This document shows positions 9,723 to 18,769 of a DNA stretch of 64,000 bases, in pieces. This DNA is from Alkalibacterium sp. (GTDB lineage: Bacteria > Bacillota > Bacilli > Lactobacillales > Carnobacteriaceae_A): the NCBI GenBank assembly GCA_020832185.1, contig JAFIFE010000014.1, positions 1 to 64,000 of the forward strand, read 5' to 3'. Every line of letters starts with the position of its first letter. Within the stretch, counting starts at the first letter, position 1. Made by a program: the position numbers and the translations under genes. The notes under the pieces are model-generated. The model saw nothing but the letters and a program-made list of their open reading frames with translations, was not told the origin of the DNA and made no database searches.

Positions 9723-11051
9723 GTGACAGATACTGCCATACATAAACATATAAGTAAACGAACATTTATTTTCATTGTCATTGCTTTGCTCGCTCTCTTG
9801 ACTGGTTCTCTGGTTGCTATAGCAAATGAAAATAAAGTGACCGTCCTGGCCACCCAATTAAATGTACGCTATGGTCCAGGTTTGTCACACGAAGTCCTTA
9901 CTCAAGTACAAGAAGATGATCAACTTCAAATCTTAGGTGAAGAAAACCAGTGGTATAAAGTCAGACTTTCAAACAATCATATCGGCTGGGTAGCCAGCTG
10001 GCTTGTTGAAAACGAAGAAGTTTCCGTTGACAATAGAGTTATGGGAAGAATAACAGGAGCCGACGTTAATATACGGCAGTTCTCTTCTACTGACTCCCCT
10101 GCCATTGGAACTGTCCACTCAGGTGAAGACTATCAGATTTTATATACTGAGAATGACTGGGTACAAATTTTATTTAATAATAGAGTCGCCTGGATCCATT
10201 CCAACTACATTGAACGAACAGACGGCACTGTCTCAGCAGAAGCCTCACAGTCAAGTAACTTCCGTATTCGACTGGGAATGGGACCTACTAATGTTAGGGA
10301 AAACCCAACGACAGACTCAGCTATCGTGACGACTATTGATGAAGTAACTGAGTTTGAAGTAAGAGAAGAAATAGACGACTGGTATGGCATTGAATTAGCT
10401 GACGGGTCTCAGGCATTTGTAGCCAGCTGGTTAACCGAAACAGTCGATGCCACCATTGATATTGTGGAAACAGCTCAAGGAAACGATACCTCATCTCATT
10501 ATGCAACTAGTTTAGCTGAAGCTACCATTGTCATAGATGCCGGGCATGGAGGATACGATCCAGGAGCAGTTGCGCGCACAGGGTTCACAGAAAAAGAGGT
10601 TGCCCTGAATACCTCCCTTATTCTTGCAGATAGTCTCAGACAAGCTGGAGCAAATGTTATCATGACTAGAGATGATGATACATTTATTTCGTTAAATGAC
10701 CGAGTATATTATGCTCATCGGGCTAAAGCTGATGCCTTTATTAGTATTCACTATGATGCAGTAGAAGTTCCTAATACAATGAGTGGGACAACAACATACT
10801 ACTATTCTGAAGCGGAAAGAGAGTTGGCTGATTCCATTAACCAATCTCTAACTGAACAGGGTCCATTGAAAAATAATGGTGTAAGACACGGTAATTTCTT
10901 TGTACTGAGAAATAACGGACAAGCCTCCGTTCTCCTTGAACTAGGATACCTGGACAATGATTATGATATAACGGTTGTTAATACGCAATCCTATCAGCGG
11001 ACAATCGCTGATGCGATCTATAATGGACTGTCAAACTACTTTTCACCCTAA
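9723..11051 (+). CDS. N-acetylmuramoyl-L-alanine amidase with three SH3b domains
   Basis: A 442-aa exported peptidoglycan amidase. Residues 10-36 form a signal anchor (charged N-terminus, then a long hydrophobic stretch). Three bacterial SH3 cell-wall-binding domains follow at about 37-98, 108-165 and 180-240. The catalytic Amidase_3 domain occupies about 266-440, with zinc/catalytic residues His275 (DAGHGG), Glu290 (FTEKEVAL), His343 (SIHYDA) and a Glu in LLELGYLDN. It hydrolyses the MurNAc-L-Ala bond, probably in cell separation or wall turnover. The start is GTG, chosen for the AGGAGGGG 6 bp upstream. It is a plus-strand gene, transcribed alone between its promoter and terminator. Confidence 0.93.
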   Translation: MTDTAIHKHISKRTFIFIVIALLALLTGSLVAIANENKVTVLATQLNVRYGPGLSHEVLTQVQEDDQLQILGEENQWYKVRLSNNHIGWVASWLVENEEVSVDNRVMGRITGADVNIRQFSSTDSPAIGTVHSGEDYQILYTENDWVQILFNNRVAWIHSNYIERTDGTVSAEASQSSNFRIRLGMGPTNVRENPTTDSAIVTTIDEVTEFEVREEIDDWYGIELADGSQAFVASWLTETVDATIDIVETAQGNDTSSHYATSLAEATIVIDAGHGGYDPGAVARTGFTEKEVALNTSLILADSLRQAGANVIMTRDDDTFISLNDRVYYAHRAKADAFISIHYDAVEVPNTMSGTTTYYYSEAERELADSINQSLTEQGPLKNNGVRHGNFFVLRNNGQASVLLELGYLDNDYDITVVNTQSYQRTIADAIYNGLSNYFSP

Positions 11052-11060
11052 TACACGCAA

Positions 11061-11101
11061 AAAAGAAGAAGAGAGCCTTACTCAGGCTCTCTTCTTCTTT
11101 T
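11061..11101 (+). terminator. Intrinsic terminator after the amidase gene
   Basis: A 17-bp stem (AAAAGAAGAAGAGAGCC with its complement) and a 7-nt loop, followed by T residues, 9 bp after the amidase stop. Confidence 0.9.
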
Positions 11102-11116
11102 TAAACTATAATAAAA

Positions 11117-11156
11117 CAGACTTCGGGAGAAATCTAGCTCGACTACCCGAAGTCTG
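11117..11156 (-). terminator. Intrinsic terminator of the rel-dtd operon
   Basis: An 11-bp perfect stem (CAGACTTCGGG / CCCGAAGTCTG) lies just past the dtd stop. The minus-strand exit is T-rich (TTTTATTATAG). Confidence 0.85.
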
Positions 11157-11178
11157 GGGGTTTACATACAGGTCTTCT

Positions 11179-11625
11179 TTATTTATTCTTGGTGTCCATA
11201 GTAATGGTTACCGGCCCATCGTTGATCAGGCTGACGACCATATGAGCCCCGAAAATCCCCTCAGAAACAGGGAGTCCCGTTTCTTTGAGTTTAAGGTTGA
11301 ACAGGTTATAAAGGGCTTCAGCTTTTTCGGGTCCAGCAGCACCTGTAAAACTCGGGCGGTTCCCTTTTTTAGTGTCCGCATGAAGTGTAAATTGAGAAAT
11401 TGATAGAACTTCTCCATTTACATCTTTCAGCGACCGATTCATCTTCCCGTCCTCATCTTCAAAAATACGCATATTGGCTATTTTACGAGCCAGGTAGTCG
11501 ACATCCTCTTCAGTGTCCGCCTCTTCTACACCTAGCAGAACAACAAATCCTTCAGCAATTTCGCCTGTTATTTCCTCATTTACACTTACACTTGCTTTTG
11601 TAGTCCTTTGAATAACTGCTCTCAC
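11179..11625 (-). CDS. dtd: D-aminoacyl-tRNA deacylase
   Basis: A 148-aa homodimeric editing enzyme that hydrolyses D-aminoacyl-tRNA and mischarged glycyl-tRNA(Ala). Both active-site motifs are present: SQFTL near residue 78 and NDGPVT with the Gly-cis-Pro near 135-140. The N-terminus MRAVIQR is typical. The start is GTG with AGGAGG 7 bp upstream. It lies 31 bp after rel, the usual rel-dtd arrangement in Firmicutes, and is followed by a terminator. Confidence 0.95.
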   Translation of the reverse strand: MRAVIQRTTKASVSVNEEITGEIAEGFVVLLGVEEADTEEDVDYLARKIANMRIFEDEDGKMNRSLKDVNGEVLSISQFTLHADTKKGNRPSFTGAAGPEKAEALYNLFNLKLKETGLPVSEGIFGAHMVVSLINDGPVTITMDTKNK

Positions 11626-11656
11626 TTAAATCCTCCTGAAACTGAATCAATCCATT

Positions 11657-13870
11657 TTATGATGTGATGCGTTTTACTGAATAGACGTCGGGAACTGTTT
11701 TTACTTTATCAACGATCTGCTCAAGCTCTTTCAAGTTCTGAATAGCTAGTGTCACTTTGACAATAGCTGTTCCGCTTTTATCCAGCTTACCATTCACATT
11801 GCTGAGTTTATTCGTTTGAGAGTTGATAACCTGAAGGATTTCATTTAGGAATCCTGAACGATCATACCCTTCGATCTGCAGCTCAGCATTGTATTCTTTT
11901 TTAGAATCAGTCGACTCCCATTCGACATCAATCAGTCGATTTGCCTGGTCATCAGTCCCCTGAATATTAGGACAATCTATTCGGTGAATAGACACACCTC
12001 GGCCTCGCGTAATATATCCTACAATCGTGTCACCTGGCACTGGGTTACAACATTTGCTCAATCTTATCAGTAAATTGTCAGCACCTTGGATCACTACGCC
12101 ACCTTCATGACGTATTTTCATTTTCTCTGGTTCTTTTTTACTTTTCAGTTCTATCGTATTGCTAGTTTCATCAATTTGAATAAGGTCTTTTTCTCGGTCT
12201 CTCCGTTCTTTCTCTGTTAAACGATTGGCCACCGTCGTACTTTTGACCTCGCCATACCCAATAGCCGCATAAAAATCATCTTCATTATTAAAATTAAAAC
12301 GCTTGGCTGTCTTCAACACATTCTCTTTTTTCAGAATCTGCTTAGGATTAAACTCCATATCGTGTAATAATTTTTCAAGAATTTCTTTTCCTCGTTCAAT
12401 ATTCTGTTCTTTTTCCTGAGTTTTGAAAAAGCGTTTGATTTTGTTTTTTGCCTTGGAGGTGTTGACATAATTCAACCAGTCTCGGCTTGGGCCAAAGGAG
12501 TTAGGCGAAGTGAGCATTTCAACTATGTCACCATTTTTCAGTTTGTAGTTTAATGGCACGATTTTTCCATTAACTTTAGCTCCCATTGACTTATTCCCTA
12601 CTTCTGTATGCACATGGAATGCAAAATCAAGAGTACTTGAACCTGAGGGAAGTTCCATTACGTCACCTTTTGGACTGAACACATACACTTTATCTTTAAA
12701 GATGTCCTGTTTAATTGAATCCATAAAGTCACTTGCATTACGGGATTCATCTTGAAGCTCCAGGATATCTCTAAACCAGGATATATGCTGGCTCAGTTCA
12801 TTGTTATCCAGCTTTGTTGAAATGCCTTCCTTATACGCCCAGTGAGCAGCAACCCCGTACTCTGCAATTTCATGCATTTCACGTGTACGGATTTGAACCT
12901 CGAGTGGAGTGGCATTAGGACCAAGCACAGTCGTGTGAAGCGACTGATACATATTGGCCTTAGGCATAGCAATATAATCCTTGAAACGGCCCGGCATGGG
13001 TTTCCATCTAGTATGGATCGCTCCAAGGACAGCATAACAGTCTTTGATAGAATCTACGATGATTCGTATCGCAAGCAAATCATAAATCTCATTGAACTGT
13101 TTTTTCTGACTTTTCATTTTCTTATAAATCGAGTAAATATGTTTAGGGCGACCAGTGATTTGGGCTTCGATACCCAACTCTTCAACAGATGCAAGGATAG
13201 CTCCTTTTGCATCATCGATGTAATTCTCACGGTCTTCTCTTCTGGAGTTCATTAAATGAACGATCCGGTAATACTGCTGTGGATTCATATAACGAAGAGA
13301 GGTGTCTTCCAGTTCCCACTTCATGCGGTTAATCCCTAATCGGTCAGCCAATGGCGCATAAATATCCAGCGTTTCTTTCGCTATTTCTCTCTGCTTTTCC
13401 GGCTTGTGATGCTTTAAGGTTCGCATATTGTGAAGTCTGTCTGCAAGTTTAACCAGCACAACTCGAACATCCTGAGCCATTGCTAAAAGCATCTTTCGAT
13501 GATTTTCTGCCTGATGTTCTTTTTTTGATTTAAATTTTAATTTACCTAATTTAGTGACCCCATCAACCAGGTCGGCCACTTCCGGTGAGAAGATGTCTGC
13601 AAGCTGTTGATAAGTGTAGTCAGTATCTTCAACAACATCATGTAAAAACCCTGTAGCTACAGTAACAGGATCCATTTTCAGTTCAGCTAAAATCCCTGCA
13701 ACCTGAACGGGATGCATAATGTATTCTTCTCCAGATTTTCTCATCTGTCCTTCATGGGCTTTATTCGCAAGGTCAAAAGCCTTTTTTACGAAAGCAACAT
13801 GCTCGCTGTTCATATAGGTCAAGCATAAGGCAATGACTTCCTGTGGAGTATAATCTTTATTTTGTGGCAT
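11657..13870 (-). CDS. rel: Bifunctional (p)ppGpp synthetase/hydrolase
   Basis: A 737-aa long RSH protein that makes and degrades (p)ppGpp in the stringent response. Domains in order: HD hydrolase (HDVVEDTDYT around 80), RelA/SpoT synthetase (YDLLAIRIIV, GRFKDYIAMPKANMYQSLHT around 260-330), TGS (VFSPKGDVMELPSGSSTLDFAF around 395), a Cys-containing conserved region (CCNPVPGD around 565) and a C-terminal ACT domain. Both catalytic halves look intact. I chose the ATG at 13870 (MPQNKDYTP) because AAGGTG lies 9 bp upstream; the frame's earlier ATG at 13885 has no ribosome binding site. Confidence 0.95.
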   Translation of the reverse strand: MPQNKDYTPQEVIALCLTYMNSEHVAFVKKAFDLANKAHEGQMRKSGEEYIMHPVQVAGILAELKMDPVTVATGFLHDVVEDTDYTYQQLADIFSPEVADLVDGVTKLGKLKFKSKKEHQAENHRKMLLAMAQDVRVVLVKLADRLHNMRTLKHHKPEKQREIAKETLDIYAPLADRLGINRMKWELEDTSLRYMNPQQYYRIVHLMNSRREDRENYIDDAKGAILASVEELGIEAQITGRPKHIYSIYKKMKSQKKQFNEIYDLLAIRIIVDSIKDCYAVLGAIHTRWKPMPGRFKDYIAMPKANMYQSLHTTVLGPNATPLEVQIRTREMHEIAEYGVAAHWAYKEGISTKLDNNELSQHISWFRDILELQDESRNASDFMDSIKQDIFKDKVYVFSPKGDVMELPSGSSTLDFAFHVHTEVGNKSMGAKVNGKIVPLNYKLKNGDIVEMLTSPNSFGPSRDWLNYVNTSKAKNKIKRFFKTQEKEQNIERGKEILEKLLHDMEFNPKQILKKENVLKTAKRFNFNNEDDFYAAIGYGEVKSTTVANRLTEKERRDREKDLIQIDETSNTIELKSKKEPEKMKIRHEGGVVIQGADNLLIRLSKCCNPVPGDTIVGYITRGRGVSIHRIDCPNIQGTDDQANRLIDVEWESTDSKKEYNAELQIEGYDRSGFLNEILQVINSQTNKLSNVNGKLDKSGTAIVKVTLAIQNLKELEQIVDKVKTVPDVYSVKRITS

Positions 13871-13933
13871 GACTTTCACCTTCATTCTATAAGGGTTTGT
13901 TATGTGGTTATAATTTAAAAAATGATAATAAAA

Positions 13934-13955
13934 CCAGCACTGCTGTAAGTGCTGG
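13934..13955 (-). terminator. Intrinsic terminator downstream of deoC
   Basis: An 8-bp stem (CCAGCACT / AGTGCTGG) with minus-strand T-rich exit, about 65 bp after deoC and before rel. Confidence 0.75.
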
Positions 13956-14018
13956 CTGCTTCTTATATAAGTATATCGCTTTTTTTAAAAGACTGCAAGA
14001 CAGCTGTCAACCCTTAAC

Positions 14019-14687
14019 TTAGTAGGATTCAGTCGCTTCATTTCCTTCAACAAGAGCAATACCATTTGAGGTTCCAATACGAGTTGCTCCAGCATCGATC
14101 ATTGCCTGTGCGTCCTCGATCGTGCGTACGCCACCTGAAGCTTTCACACCCATTTTATCTCCGACTGTTTTTCGCATTAATTTGATATCTTCAACTGTAG
14201 CGCCTCCGGTAGAGAAACCAGTAGATGTTTTGACAAAATCCGCGCCGGCACGTTTAGAAATTTCGCAGGCTCTTACTTTTTCGTTGTCAGTCAACAGACA
14301 TGTTTCGATGATGACTTTAACGATGGCTTTCCCTTTTACTGCTTCAACGACTGCTTTGATATCATCATGAACGACTGAAAAGTCTTCACTTTTAAGTGCG
14401 CCGATATTAATGACCATATCTACTTCAGTTGCGCCGTCTTTTACTGCCTGCTGAGCTTCGAACGCTTTCACTTTAGATGTATTTGCACCTAACGGGAAAC
14501 CTATAACTGTACACGTATTGACCCCAGAGTTCTTTAACAGGTCTGCTGTATATTTGACCCATACCGGCTGAATACATACTGCTTTAAACTTATATTTTTT
14601 TGCATCCAGACAAGCTTGTTGAATAGCCAGATCTGTTGATTCCGGTTTTAATAAAGTGTGATCGATATATTTTTCAATGTTTTCCAT
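14019..14687 (-). CDS. deoC: Deoxyribose-phosphate aldolase
   Basis: A 222-aa class I aldolase that splits 2-deoxyribose 5-phosphate into glyceraldehyde 3-phosphate and acetaldehyde in deoxynucleoside catabolism. The Schiff-base Lys is in [16 protein letters not shown] near the N-terminus, [11 protein letters not shown] and KASGGVRT are family motifs. The start at 14687 (MENIEKYID) lies 1 bp after the prmA stop; the longer open frame to 14720 would lie inside prmA. Linkage to prmA rather than to other deo genes is unusual but may only reflect co-transcription. Confidence 0.93.
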   Translation of the reverse strand: MENIEKYIDHTLLKPESTDLAIQQACLDAKKYKFKAVCIQPVWVKYTADLLKNSGVNTCTVIGFPLGANTSKVKAFEAQQAVKDGATEVDMVINIGALKSEDFSVVHDDIKAVVEAVKGKAIVKVIIETCLLTDNEKVRACEISKRAGADFVKTSTGFSTGGATVEDIKLMRKTVGDKMGVKASGGVRTIEDAQAMIDAGATRIGTSNGIALVEGNEATESY

Positions 14688-14688
14688 T

Positions 14689-15645
14689 TTATGACACGTC
14701 CTTATCTTCTTTTTTTGCAATAATTGCTACCCAGTCTTTCATTTGATTGACTTGGATAATTTCAAAATTATGCTTGATACATTCTTCGATGATCTGATCT
14801 TTTTTATCAGCTATAATACCAGAGGTAATAAATAGTCCACCATCATTCAGTTTAACATATGCATCTTCCACAAGCAGTAAAATTATTTCGGCCAGAATAT
14901 TGGCCACTATAATATCTGCTTTCTGATCAATGCCCTGAAGCAGGTTATTGGCCTGCACTTCGATACGGTCTTCTAGATTATTGAGTTTGATATTATCTCT
15001 AGCTGATTTCACAGCAATTTCATCCAGATCATAAGCCTTGATCGTGCCGGCTCCATAGAGCGCGCTGGCTATTGACAATACGCCAGACCCTGTACCGACA
15101 TCAAATACAGTATCTCCTTTACGTACAGTCGTTTCCAAAGCTTGTATACACAATTGAGTCGTTGGATGAGTGCCTGTTCCAAATGCCAGCCCTGGATCAA
15201 GGTAACATACGCGCTCGTCAATAAACTGAGGCGTGTACTCTTCCCACTGTGGGACAACTGTCATGAACCGGGTAATAGACACAGGATAGTAGTATTTCTT
15301 CCAGGCATTTGCCCATTCTTCCTCCACTACGTTCTTAACCTCAAGAGCGTAATTTTCAATCGATATCCCGTAATCTTTCAGCTTTAAGATGCGCGTGTTC
15401 AGTTCAGATTCGATTTTTTCAAGATCGTCGAATTCTGTGAAATACCCTTTGATTACCACACCATCTGAGGGAAACTTGGCTTCATCCAGCTCCCATAATG
15501 AATCTGTCCCTTTTAGAGGGAGGTTAAGAAAATCATTTCGGTCTGTTATAGATACCCCTGAGGACCCTAATGCATCAAATATTGCTGACACAGGTTCCGA
15601 GGCTTCGTTATTGATTGAAACGCTAAACTCTTTCCACTCCGTCAT
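14689..15645 (-). CDS. prmA: Ribosomal protein L11 methyltransferase
   Basis: A 318-aa SAM-dependent enzyme that trimethylates ribosomal protein L11. An N-terminal substrate-recognition region (about 1-110) precedes a Rossmann methyltransferase domain with the SAM motif [14 protein letters not shown] and the catalytic-region motif IVANILAE. Start at 15645 (MTEWKEF) fits AGAGG 9 bp upstream; the ATG at 15654 has no spacing. The start overlaps the end of the DUF3013 gene by 23 bp, implying translational coupling. Confidence 0.93.
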   Translation of the reverse strand: MTEWKEFSVSINNEASEPVSAIFDALGSSGVSITDRNDFLNLPLKGTDSLWELDEAKFPSDGVVIKGYFTEFDDLEKIESELNTRILKLKDYGISIENYALEVKNVVEEEWANAWKKYYYPVSITRFMTVVPQWEEYTPQFIDERVCYLDPGLAFGTGTHPTTQLCIQALETTVRKGDTVFDVGTGSGVLSIASALYGAGTIKAYDLDEIAVKSARDNIKLNNLEDRIEVQANNLLQGIDQKADIIVANILAEIILLLVEDAYVKLNDGGLFITSGIIADKKDQIIEECIKHNFEIIQVNQMKDWVAIIAKKEDKDVS

Positions 15646-16174
15646 TGCCTTCATCCTCTTTTAATTTTTCGAAAAATGAGTGTTCATCATCTAAAACCAT
15701 TTTAAGTCTTTCATCTTCATACCGGTTCGTATCTTTCATTGTCTTGATTAGGCTGTTTAAATTGTTTTCGTTCCAGTTCAATTTAAATTCTCCAGCAAAA
15801 TCATCACTTAAAAACTCTCTAAGCTCTACCATTCCTTGTTTGGTAGTCAGATTGATTTGTCTCAGGATTGCATCTAAATATCCTTTTTCTATGCCGATGT
15901 TACTATCAAATGCAATAGCTGCCAGATAGTTCTGCGGACTGACATGCGAATATGCTGGATCATAAAGGCAGATAACGTCTTCAAATTGTACATTTCCCGG
16001 TTCGTTATTCTGACCCAGGGTGTCTTGCACTTGAATGTCTTCACCTGTCTCCACATTGAAAGAAATATAGAGTTCGATCAATTTTTTCTTGCTGTTTTTT
16101 ATCAGACGCCATTTGAAATTGGGTAAGACTTCTTTCAACTCACTATCGATATAATTAGAAATGCTATCCGTCAT
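15623..16174 (-). CDS. DUF3013 family protein
   Basis: A 183-aa acidic soluble protein resembling DUF3013, a Lactobacillales family commonly located just upstream of prmA. There are no catalytic motifs or membrane segments. It is the first gene of the DUF3013-prmA-deoC unit. Function unknown; the genomic link to prmA suggests a translation-related role, which is inference. Confidence 0.75.
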   Translation of the reverse strand: MTDSISNYIDSELKEVLPNFKWRLIKNSKKKLIELYISFNVETGEDIQVQDTLGQNNEPGNVQFEDVICLYDPAYSHVSPQNYLAAIAFDSNIGIEKGYLDAILRQINLTTKQGMVELREFLSDDFAGEFKLNWNENNLNSLIKTMKDTNRYEDERLKMVLDDEHSFFEKLKEDEGNDGVERV

Positions 16175-16187
16175 AAAAATTCCTCCT

Positions 16188-16814
16188 CTAATGTATCATA
16201 GCTTCCCAGCCGTGATCATTCATGGGTTTTCCTTTTCTACGTGATACGTATGGATTGCCCTCTACACTATATCTTAACAAAGCATCGGTCCAATGTCCTT
16301 TATTAGGTATTCCGATGCGTTTAGATTTCTGTATTAGATTCGGTACTCGTTTTTTCTGACTGGCGATATACAAAGGATACTTATCTGATTCAGTCCCGTT
16401 ATCTTCCATGGTAATGCCCATCGCCTTTGTGAGTTTACCGGGGCCATTTGTCAGTTCGATCCCTTTCCGCTTTCTGTGCTCCTCAAAAATAGAGACGCCT
16501 TCATAAGGTTCGATAGCTCTGATCAGCACAGCTTGAGGTTCATCCGAAGTACGAGTAACGATATTTACCATGTGATGGGTGTGCATCTGATACACATATA
16601 AGGTTCCCGCCTTCTTATACATGGATTCCAGTCTCGGAGTTCGTTTTCCATTATAGCTGTGACAGGCTTCATCCTGGACACCCACGTAGGCTTCCGTTTC
16701 TACGATCCATCCGGAAGTAATCCCTATTTCATCTTCTTTTACAAGCAGGCAGCCTAATAATTCTTTAGCCACCTGTTCAGTCGTTAACGTTGGATCTTTT
16801 AAAAAAGACAGCAC
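16188..16814 (-). CDS. DNA-3-methyladenine (alkyladenine) glycosylase
   Basis: A 208-aa AAG/MPG-family glycosylase that excises alkylated purines in base excision repair. Family motifs: GCLLV near 20, the catalytic Glu in IVETEAYVG, the aromatic stretch GTLYVY-MHTHHMVNIV that lines the base pocket, AVLIRAIEP and NGPGKLTKAMGI. The start is GTG at 16814 with GGAG 12 bp upstream, so spacing is wide and the start is less certain. Confidence 0.9.
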   Translation of the reverse strand: MLSFLKDPTLTTEQVAKELLGCLLVKEDEIGITSGWIVETEAYVGVQDEACHSYNGKRTPRLESMYKKAGTLYVYQMHTHHMVNIVTRTSDEPQAVLIRAIEPYEGVSIFEEHRKRKGIELTNGPGKLTKAMGITMEDNGTESDKYPLYIASQKKRVPNLIQKSKRIGIPNKGHWTDALLRYSVEGNPYVSRRKGKPMNDHGWEAMIH

Positions 16815-16832
16815 CCTTACATAACACTCCTA

Positions 16833-18140
16833 TTAATCTTTCTCTTCTTTTTCTTCCTGCGGGATATAATCGATTTGAATTTCAAGTACACGTCTATTGC
16901 GAACCATTGTGACGGTAATTTTCATATTGTGATAATCAAACTGGTCCCCATCCTCTGGAAAATGCCCCAGTTCCTCAATAACAAAACCACTTACTGTATT
17001 GGAAACGTATTGATTGGCTTCAGTGATTCCAAACAGCTCGAAAATTTTGTCTAAATTCGCCGTCCCTTTTACTTTATACTTGGTCCCTTTACTGATTTCT
17101 TCCACTTCTTCTTCGATAACATCGTATTCGTCCCAAATCTCACCTACAAGTTCCTCCAGGACATCTTCCATAGTCGCAATGCCGATCGTACCGCCATGTT
17201 CATCTGTTACTATGGCCATATGTGTTTTTTTCTTCTGCATTGTTCGTAACAACCTTGATAAGTTCATGACCGGAGGAACAAACAGCACTTCTTTGACAAC
17301 AGTCAGCAGCGACGGATTTCTTCCAGGCTGTTGTTTGGCTTTCAGGTAACGATTAAAGTCTTTTTCATGAAGGACACCAATAACATTGTCTATCGTATCA
17401 TCGTATATGATCAAACGTGAAAAATTATGTGTCATAAAGAGCTCTTCGATTTCATCGTCAGGTGTATCGTGTTCACATCCGACCACATCTACGCGCGGCA
17501 TTAATATAGAAGATACTTCCAGGTCATCAAACTCTATGGCGGATCTAACCAGCTGGTGCTCATGGTCTTCAATGCTTCCACCACTTTCGGCTTCATCCAC
17601 AATCGATAAAAGCTCATCCTCACTGATGACTTCACTGCCCTCGAAGTTAAACACTTTATCCAGCATAACTTTCCATTTCTGAAGGATCCAGAGAACAGGT
17701 TTAAATACACCCATTAAGAAACGGATAACAGGAGTGGCACTTCTGGCAATTTCCTCACTTTTTTCTTTGGCAATTGTTTTTGGAGTGATTTCTCCGAACA
17801 GCAAAATAATGACTGTCATGACAACTGTGGCAATTGTTGCGCCGTAAACGGGAAACCAGCCGACGAACAGTAAAGTTGCTATGGCAGACATTGCAATATT
17901 GACGATGTTATTCCCTATCAATATGGTAGATAAGACCCCATCAAAATTCTCTGCTAATTTCAGCGTCTTTCTGGACCGTTCATCTCCATTCTCTGCCTCA
18001 TTTTTTAATCTAATGCGGTTAGCTGAGGTAAATGCAGTCTCAGATGAAGAGAAATAGGCTGAAAACAATACCAATAAAACTAATAAAACGATACTCCTGA
18101 AGCTATCATTGTCCATTAAATCTTCTTCCCCTACTTTCAT
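16833..18140 (-). CDS. CorC/HlyC-type (CNNM-CBS) membrane protein
   Basis: A 435-aa membrane protein. A CNNM (DUF21) domain with three to four helices spans about 10-190, two CBS domains about 205-335 (LMPRVDVVGC, GVLHEKDF, MAIVTDEHGG), and a CorC_HlyC C-terminal domain about 350-430 (GFVIEELGHFPEDGD). The family has been linked to magnesium and other divalent cation transport and to haemolysin-like phenotypes. The first ATG is supported by GAGGA 6-7 bp upstream. It is the last host gene before the prophage. Confidence 0.9.
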   Translation of the reverse strand: MKVGEEDLMDNDSFRSIVLLVLLVLFSAYFSSSETAFTSANRIRLKNEAENGDERSRKTLKLAENFDGVLSTILIGNNIVNIAMSAIATLLFVGWFPVYGATIATVVMTVIILLFGEITPKTIAKEKSEEIARSATPVIRFLMGVFKPVLWILQKWKVMLDKVFNFEGSEVISEDELLSIVDEAESGGSIEDHEHQLVRSAIEFDDLEVSSILMPRVDVVGCEHDTPDDEIEELFMTHNFSRLIIYDDTIDNVIGVLHEKDFNRYLKAKQQPGRNPSLLTVVKEVLFVPPVMNLSRLLRTMQKKKTHMAIVTDEHGGTIGIATMEDVLEELVGEIWDEYDVIEEEVEEISKGTKYKVKGTANLDKIFELFGITEANQYVSNTVSGFVIEELGHFPEDGDQFDYHNMKITVTMVRNRRVLEIQIDYIPQEEKEEKD

Positions 18141-18402
18141 ATATTGTCCTCATTAGTATAGCATATTTGATGGTTGATTGAGACTATTTTAGCTGAATAA
18201 GTATTAAGGATATGTATTGGTCATACTCCCTCATTGTTTGTCATAGTCTGATAACTTAGGATTTATTAACTCTGAAATGTACTCTATTCAACCAACTGAG
18301 AATAGTGCCTTATCCATTTAAGGCACTTATAAACCAGTCTTATAAAAAGGTACCGTTCTTGTCATTACTCCTCTGCATATTTGTCTGAATTAATAAAACA
18401 AA
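18141..18402. other. Host intergenic remainder between CorC-type gene and stranded lepA terminator
   Basis: An AT-rich stretch of about 260 bp. I see no coding frame with a ribosome binding site and no strong repeat. Before phage insertion it would have lain between lepA's terminator and the CorC-type gene. Confidence 0.5.
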
Positions 18403-18446
18403 AAAGTGCTGACCACTCATTAATGACAATGAGCAGTCAGCACTTT
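18403..18446 (-). terminator. Stranded original lepA terminator (candidate)
   Basis: An 11-bp stem (AAAGTGCTGAC / GTCAGCACTTT) with an inner ACTCATT/AATGAG pairing. Minus-strand exit is T-rich (TTTTTTGTTTTATT). It lies about 30 bp past the attL copy of the lepA 3' end, where a terminator for lepA should be, but no minus-strand gene now ends just upstream of it. Confidence 0.75.
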
Positions 18447-18477
18447 AGCAAGCACTATAAAATCATTTTGATAAATA

Positions 18478-18517
18478 TTTATTCGTCATCCAAGTTCAAT
18501 ACTGCCATGAAGGCTTC
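18478..18517. repeat. attL: copy of the lepA 3' end
   Basis: The first 22 bp are identical to 56875-56896. Two mismatches follow within 4 bp, then a 14-bp identical block (GCCATGAAGGCTTC). On the minus strand the frame reads [12 protein letters not shown] and stop, as in LepA, with only synonymous differences (GCA GTA versus GCC GTT). This marks the left prophage junction. Confidence 0.93.
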
Positions 18518-18700
18518 TTATGCTACCGATACTTTATATTGTATCATATTATCTCGTATAGTCTCTATAAACATTGTAAGTAAACTGTTTTATGGGAAGT
18601 GATTTATTATATCTTCTCGTACTGTCTTGTACAATATCATAGTTAAATTTGCTCAGTGATGGCAAAATGCAGACAAATAGATTATTTAAGCTTGTTCGCC

Positions 18701-18753
18701 TTGCCAAATGTTCTGAATGATTCTATCATAGAAATATAAGGAACGTACATTTG
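18701..18753 (+). promoter_or_regulatory. Promoter with LexA-like box for the YolD-like gene
   Basis: -35 TTGCCA (18701-18706), a 17-bp spacer and -10 TATCAT (18724-18729). Just downstream, GAACGTACATTTG (18741-18753) resembles a Gram-positive SOS box (GAAC-N4-GTTC) with mismatches in the right half. The rest of 18518-18700 is AT-rich with no gene I can support. Confidence 0.5.
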
Positions 18754-18769
18754 GTTTAAGGAGGCGGTA

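Noticed and set aside
11226-11417. Alternative-frame ORF within dtd
   Set aside because: dtd is complete and its motifs are intact; the alternative frame has no ribosome binding site.
12842-13255. Plus-strand 137-aa open frame inside rel
   Set aside because: It is antisense to conserved rel coding sequence, has no ribosome binding site and no plausible protein character.
18381-18602. Plus-strand frame across the attL region
   Set aside because: It reads through a terminator hairpin and the reverse complement of the lepA end; no ribosome binding site.
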